From: JAAYAY01 sp964563135
GTDB taxonomy: Bacteria > Planctomycetota > Planctomycetia > Pirellulales > Thermoguttaceae
Length of the DNA stretch: 64,000 bases
Direction of reading: 5' to 3'
NCBI GenBank assembly: GCA_964563135.1
Contig: CAZLWV010000012.1
Location: forward strand, 1-64,000
Below the pieces are notes generated by a model that saw nothing but the letters and a program-made list of their open reading frames with translations, was not told where the DNA came from and made no database searches. Made by a program: the position numbers and the translations under genes. Every line of letters starts with the position of its first letter. Position 1 is the stretch's first letter. Positions 60,323 through 64,000 of the stretch are shown piece after piece.

Positions 60323-60862
60323 ATGAAACCACACGGCCCCTGGAAAATCGTTGCCTCCAGCAGTATCTATCGCGATCCGTGGATCGAAGTCCGACGCGAC
60401 GACGTGATCCGCCCCGATGGGCAGGAGGGGACCCATTGTGTGGTCGAGATGAAGCCGGGCGTTTGTGTTGCCGCCCTGGATGAAGAAGGTTATGTCTATC
60501 TGACCGACGAGTTCCACTACGGTATCGGCCGAGATTCCATCGAAGGGGTCAGCGGCGGCATTGAGCCCGGCGAGACGCCGCTGGACACGGCTGGCCGGGA
60601 ACTGGAGGAAGAACTCGGGTTGCGGGCCCAACGTTGGACCGATCTTGGCACGGTTGACCCCTTCACGACCATCGTCGTCTCCCCCACACGTCTCTACCTG
60701 GCGGAAGGGTTGTCGGAAGTCGAGCGTCGCCCTGAAGGCACGGAACTGATTCGCCGCGTCAAAATACGGCTGAGCGAGGCCCTTTGCCGTGTGCAGAACG
60801 GACAGATTACCCACGGCCCCACCTGCGTGCTGCTGCTGAAGATCGGGCGCCAAGCCGGTTGA
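60323..60862 (+). CDS. Nudix hydrolase (ADP-ribose pyrophosphatase-like)
   Basis: 179 residues. Start ATG 60323 (MKPHGPWKIVASSSIYRDPW). The Nudix box G-x5-E-x7-R-E-U-x-E-E-x-G-U is complete: GGIEPGETPLDTAGRELEEE then L-G-L. The N-terminal strand pattern (IYRDPWIEVRRDDVIRPDGQ) and the loop VVSPTRLYLAEGL after the box are those of ADP-ribose pyrophosphatase (NudF-like) enzymes. It hydrolyses a nucleoside diphosphate linked to a sugar or similar moiety, with Mg2+. Single gene, divergent from the SbcD-like gene. Confidence 0.92.
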   Translation: MKPHGPWKIVASSSIYRDPWIEVRRDDVIRPDGQEGTHCVVEMKPGVCVAALDEEGYVYLTDEFHYGIGRDSIEGVSGGIEPGETPLDTAGRELEEELGLRAQRWTDLGTVDPFTTIVVSPTRLYLAEGLSEVERRPEGTELIRRVKIRLSEALCRVQNGQITHGPTCVLLLKIGRQAG

Positions 60863-61586
60863 GGGGGGCTCAGGGCGTCTCTCCATCGCGATTCAGGCTC
60901 GAGAGGTCTCTCTTCCTCGACTCTGGCCTCTTTTCGGCCTTGCTCGCCATCCGCTGGCCGGGAGCCGGTGAGGCACGGTCGCTGCTCATCACCGCCACCC
61001 GTACGAGGTAGATCGTAGCCTCGGCGACTGGCGGGCACTGGATCAGACCCTTTTGGGGGGACTTTGATCGTGAGCTTGCCAACTACTGGCACCCCACACC
61101 ACCCAAGAATCGGTGAAACTGCAGGAAAGCCCTGCGACGGAACCTGCTGGCAATGACAGCAGTGCGCAAGGTTGCGATCAAGGCCTCTTGGGGGCAGGCT
61201 CTTTTCTCGCTCCGCCGGCATCGGCCAACCCGGTGGGTCAAAGGGGGCGACTCAACGGGTGAGCCGGCGCGACGATTGCGGCCGCTTTCCTACCGATTTT
61301 GTTCCCATTTCCCTTGGCGGCCTCCCGTGGCGGCAGGCCAGCATTGACTGCAACTAGCTATTGCACAACGAGTTACGTCATTTGCCCGGCTCCACCGCTT
61401 CCTGCCAACTGCGTTTGAAAAAAACTTTGAGATTCGCGCACTTTTCCGAACCCTGATATGTTGACATACGTATAGATACTGTTATAATGTCCATGTCAGG
61501 ACAAGGCTAGTCCGCAGCAGCCCCAGGATGTCCCTTTCTTCCTGGAACCCCTGGCCGCGGACTTGTGACGCAAAGGAGGAGATGTG
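60863..61586. other. Intergenic region ending in a strong promoter
   Basis: 724 bp. The first 590 bp show no gene, repeat or terminator. The promoter at 61461-61488 and the leader (about 61495-61586) lie at its right end. The leader can form short hairpins with CAGGAC/GTCC at 61490-61510 but nothing conclusive. Confidence 0.55.
61461..61488 (+). promoter_or_regulatory. Consensus sigma-70 promoter
   Basis: TTGACA at 61461-61466 and TATAAT at 61483-61488, both perfect, 16 bp apart. It reads towards the small protein at 61587 and csrA copy 2. Transcription would start near 61495. It is by far the best match to the housekeeping consensus noticed in the window, in AT-rich DNA surrounded by GC-rich DNA. 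Confidence 0.8.
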
Positions 61587-61769
61587 ATGACCGAACAGGA
61601 ACTGACCATTCGACTGGAAGAGTACCGCCGGCACGAATGCCGGTGTCAGCAAGCTGGTGATGGCGGTGTTCATTCCATGGACGAGATTCTCAGAGAGCTC
61701 TTGGCCGAGTACCAGCCGCTTTCCTCGTCTATCAACATTGCCCGAATTCCCCAGCTTGTTGCGTGCTGA
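61587..61769 (+). CDS. Small protein upstream of csrA copy 2
   Basis: 60 residues. Start ATG 61587 after AAAGGAGG, one of the strongest ribosome-binding sites here. MTEQELTIRLEEYRRHECRC, then MDEILRELLAEYQPLSSSI; two amphipathic helices, two Cys close together (C-R-C). No family recognised. The strong promoter and ribosome-binding site argue it is expressed. Together with csrA (47 bp downstream) it forms an operon; a CsrA-binding or anti-CsrA role would be a guess only. Confidence 0.65.
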   Translation: MTEQELTIRLEEYRRHECRCQQAGDGGVHSMDEILRELLAEYQPLSSSINIARIPQLVAC

Positions 61770-61815
61770 TCTTACCCCCAATCCGACCACCCATTTTGTC
61801 ATGGAGGACCGAAAC

Positions 61816-62001
61816 ATGCTCGTTCTCTCTCGCAGACCCAATCAGCAGATCACTATTGACGGCCACATCACCATCACCGTGCTTGAGGTGAGGGGTTCGC
61901 GGGTTAAACTGGGGATTGAAGCCCCGCGGGAGATGGCCGTCTTTCGCCCGGGCGAGACGGAACCCCAACGCGAGAAACGCCTGGTTTCCATGGCCGTGTG
62001 A
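61816..62001 (+). CDS. csrA: Carbon storage regulator CsrA, copy 2
   Basis: 61 residues, the standard CsrA length. Start ATG 61816 after GGAGG. MLVLSRRPNQQITIDGHITI, then T-V-L-E-V-R-G-S-R-V-K-L-G and P-R-E-M-A-V-F-R. Core residues are kept, but the conserved V-x-I-H-R (V42-H43-R44 in E. coli) is M-A-V-F-R, so the His is Phe. It differs from copy 1 at many positions, so the two probably bind different RNAs. It lies downstream of a near-ideal promoter and a small protein gene. Confidence 0.93.
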   Translation: MLVLSRRPNQQITIDGHITITVLEVRGSRVKLGIEAPREMAVFRPGETEPQREKRLVSMAV

Positions 62002-62094
62002 CCTCCTGCCTGTTCGTCCGAATCGGATGGCCGCGTCGCTCCCCGGCCTGACGGGCCCTGGAGGTGCGGGTGCCAGGATTTGGACGGGCCGGCA

Positions 62095-62724
62095 ATGACC
62101 ACCTTTGAGCACATCCTGTTAGGAGCCAGCGGCGCCATGGCTGCCGGCCTCCACCGCCGCTCCTGGGAGCTGGTAGCTATCGCCGGGGCGGCGGCGGTGC
62201 TCCCCGACTGGGACGGACTGGCGATTCTCTTTGGTGCGGCCGCCTTCGACCACCTCCATCGAGCGGTGGGCCATAGCGTTATCGTTGCCACCCTGGTGGC
62301 CACCGGTGCTGCGGTTCTCGAGCACCGTTTCCGGCTACTGGCCCGATGCGGCAGCCTTCTGGGCCGGATCGTGAGTGATTTGCCCACCTCCGCTAATCCG
62401 TCCGGCCGACGGCCGGCCCCCGCACTGTGCGTATTCGTGGCCGTCGTTGCCACTTGGAGCCATCTGGCTGCCGATCTCCTCTTCTCCGGACACGCGCAGC
62501 TCTCCGACTGGGGGCTGAAGTTGCTGTGGCCCTTCTCCGATCGGACGTTCGTCTACCCGGCCGTGCGCTGGGGCGACCCCTGCCCCACGATCATCTTCGT
62601 CGCCGGAATGTTCGGCATGTTTGGCTGGCGCAACCGGCTCCAGGTTGTCGCCGCGTTGACCCTGGCCTCGCTTGTCGGATACATTGCATGGAGGGCTTTT
62701 GTTCTCCACCACACCCCAGGGTAA
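62095..62724 (+). CDS. YdjM-like membrane-bound metal-dependent hydrolase
   Basis: 209 residues. Start ATG 62095 (MTTFEHILLGASGAMAAGLH). Membrane protein with the His/Asp motifs of the LexA-regulated YdjM/DUF457 family: the N-terminal H-I-L-L-G, L-P-D-W-D-G-L-A, D-H-L-H-R-A-V-G-H-S and W-S-H-L-A-A-D-L-L, lying in or near 4-5 hydrophobic segments. The ending ALTLASLVGYIAWRAFVL is a terminal helix. The substrate is not known; members are suspected phospholipid or peptide hydrolases. It starts 93 bp after csrA copy 2. Confidence 0.8.
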   Translation: MTTFEHILLGASGAMAAGLHRRSWELVAIAGAAAVLPDWDGLAILFGAAAFDHLHRAVGHSVIVATLVATGAAVLEHRFRLLARCGSLLGRIVSDLPTSANPSGRRPAPALCVFVAVVATWSHLAADLLFSGHAQLSDWGLKLLWPFSDRTFVYPAVRWGDPCPTIIFVAGMFGMFGWRNRLQVVAALTLASLVGYIAWRAFVLHHTPG

Positions 62725-62773
62725 GTTCCGCCGCACCGAACCTGGATTGCCAGGCTCCTTCCATCATCAACTA

Positions 62774-62875
62774 GTGCTTTGTCACGGCTTAATCTTGGGA
62801 TCAATGGCGTGGAATCCTGCGACAATCGCCGAGTCGTTCTGAGGTCTCGATCCCAATTTTTGGCTGACAAAGCAC
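62774..62875 (+). mobile_element. MITE-like element, copy B
   Basis: 102 bp with near-perfect ends: GTGCTTTGTCA at the left and TGACAAAGCAC at the right, flanked by TA on both sides (CTA / TAG). The inverted arms extend about 30 bp through a TTGGGATC block. It is the reverse complement of copy A with about 80% identity and a shared central block CGACTCGGCGATTGTCGCA. No coding capacity. TA target duplication and short inverted ends suggest mobilisation by an IS630/Tc1-mariner-type transposase. Confidence 0.8.
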
Positions 62876-62932
62876 TAGTCCGCTGGATGGCCGTACTTCC
62901 AGTCTCCCAGCCGGTGACGGCCCTGTGATCGC

Positions 62933-63832
62933 ATGCCGCTTCCGCAACCTGGACGTTCTCTGATCGCCTGCAGCCTCGCGGCCATCCTGCTGTGCATCTT
63001 GCTTTGTGCGATGTGCACTGCCACCTTGCTCCACCCCTGGGGTATCCGTGGTTTGGGGGGGCTCCTCCTCCTCCCAGGATTTCTCGGACTGGCGCTCACC
63101 CAGTATGCGGGCACGTTCCAGGGCAAGGCCGCACGGGCGGAGATGGTAGCCCGACTGTACGCCTTCATGGGCGGGCTGATGCTCATTGCTCTGGCCTGCC
63201 TGATGTTCGATGTTGCTCGATCCGGTGAGCACCCCACCTGGCCGGTTCTCGCCGTGGGCGGGGTGTTTGTTGTGCTGGCTGTGTGGGGCCGCGTGGGCAG
63301 TCGCCTCAACCGGCAATGGGCCGAAGAGTTGCGGCGTTTTGAGGCAGAGCATGAAGAGCGGGAGGTTACCGCCGTGCGACGCGGCCATCCGGCGGTATGG
63401 ATCGCCACCTGCCTGGTTTTTCTCGCAGTCACGGCTGGTGTCTACTGGGCAATGGGCCCGCGGTCTGGCGAGCACGTCGAGCCGGCTGTCTGTCCGCTCC
63501 TGTTGCCGGAGGGCGCATCGGAGGTGGGCTACTGGATGTACGCCGGCAATACCGTGTTCGAGTTCTCGATCTCAGAACCAGGATTCCTGGCCTGGGCAGA
63601 ACCCCAGATCAGGCAGCGTCAGAATGCGTTTGAAGGGATGAAGGCTGTCGAATCGCCGCAGTCGATCCCCAGGTATCGCATTTGGCTGGCGGGTGCAGCT
63701 CCGCCCCAGCGGGCGGTGATCGAGGACGGCTACTACCACCAGTGGCGCAAGTCGGGCAAGACGATCGAGTATGCCTACGACCGGAAGACGGGGCGGGCCT
63801 ATTACGCCTCCACCACCCGGCCGGGCTTCTGA
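62933..63832 (+). CDS. Membrane protein of unknown function
   Basis: 299 residues from ATG 62933 (MPLPQPGRSLIACSLAAILL). Four transmembrane segments: residues about 10-32, 40-58, 75-98 and 105-115 in the first half, then another at about 160-175 (WIATCLVFLAVTAGVYWAM). A charged cytoplasmic loop sits between (RLNRQWAEELRRFEAEHEE). The C-terminal 120 residues are soluble and extracytoplasmic (LLPEGASEVGYWMYAGNTVF; EFSISEPGFLAWAEPQIRQR; DGYYHQWRKSGKTIEYAYDR). No family recognised. Weak ribosome-binding site. Confidence 0.7.
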   Translation: MPLPQPGRSLIACSLAAILLCILLCAMCTATLLHPWGIRGLGGLLLLPGFLGLALTQYAGTFQGKAARAEMVARLYAFMGGLMLIALACLMFDVARSGEHPTWPVLAVGGVFVVLAVWGRVGSRLNRQWAEELRRFEAEHEEREVTAVRRGHPAVWIATCLVFLAVTAGVYWAMGPRSGEHVEPAVCPLLLPEGASEVGYWMYAGNTVFEFSISEPGFLAWAEPQIRQRQNAFEGMKAVESPQSIPRYRIWLAGAAPPQRAVIEDGYYHQWRKSGKTIEYAYDRKTGRAYYASTTRPGF

Positions 63833-63975
63833 ATCGATTCCGTCTCTGGGGACAGCCCGTGGGATTGGCCCGGCGGGCGAAGGCCCGGTGGTTCTGGTGC
63901 GCCGGCCGCTGTCTTGATCGCTGTGCAGAGTCGCCTTGATGCTGGACTGCGAGCCTTTGAGCAGGGAGGAGTTAC

Positions 63976-64000
63976 ATGTACTCGCAGTCCATTCCCAGAC
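63976..64000 (+). CDS. Start of a gene cut by the window end
   Basis: ATG 63976 behind GGGAGGAG with 5-base spacing, encoding M-Y-S-Q-S-I-P-R before the edge. Nothing more can be said. The strong ribosome-binding site makes a real start likely. Confidence 0.5.

Overview
The window is a GC-rich stretch of a planctomycete chromosome, most likely order Pirellulales (Blastopirellula/Thermogutta relatives). Evidence for this is a BBP7-type outer-membrane barrel protein, a PQQ-propeller protein with a CVCW motif, a DUF6786 protein, a sulfatase, two csrA genes, an RpoA-CTD/TPR fusion, and many separate short transcription units with long non-coding spacers. Three N-runs (14573-14582, 31520-31529, 44405-44441) each break a gene, and one helicase looks frameshifted, so this is draft or metagenome-derived sequence. 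Some broken genes may be assembly effects.

Layout. 0.8-7.8 kb: polysaccharide-degradation genes (secreted GH-A-type glycoside hydrolase, tandem-domain esterase, a GH43 xylosidase whose catalytic domain is deleted), mixed with debris: an esterase fragment, the 3' end of a group II intron and palindromic repeats. 8.2-12.2 kb: nitric-oxide defence module (NsrR/Rrf2-like regulator, quinol NO reductase, divergent RIC/YtfE iron-sulfur repair protein). 12.3-19.3 kb: SF1 helicase, PQQ-propeller protein, DUF1846 protein. 19.6-22.9 kb: NCS1-family transporter and L-rhamnose isomerase. 23.5-29.7 kb: two small lipoproteins, an ECF sigma factor, a sugar-phosphate transferase, glyA, and the BBP7 protein. 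30-38 kb: TPR protein, HDOD protein, tgt and its TPR/alpha-CTD partner, tRNA-Thr(CGT), a FliL-like protein, a diacylglycerol-kinase-like enzyme. 38.1-43 kb: kdsA, a large lipoprotein, csrA, a small conserved protein, a TraR/DksA zinc finger. 43.4-44.8 kb: sulfatase.

44.9-50.6 kb is a six-gene minus-strand cluster with an ATP-dependent DNA ligase, a BRCT-MerR-TPR fusion and four proteins I do not recognise. It is the best candidate here for an undescribed system. It is followed by an enlarged FucP-like sugar permease with a DUF6786 protein, an SbcD/SbcC-like (YhaO/YhaN-type) nuclease-ATPase pair, a Nudix hydrolase, a second csrA behind a near-ideal sigma-70 promoter, a YdjM-type membrane protein and a membrane protein of unknown role.

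The non-coding DNA is rich in structure: a 102-104 bp MITE-like element with terminal inverted repeats (two copies), a roughly 105 bp dispersed element found upstream of three minus-strand genes (glyA, traR/dksA, sbcD-like), several long hairpin repeats, a three-way-junction RNA-like fold ending in a T-run, and a 22 bp repeat that supplies the stop codon of the first glycoside hydrolase.
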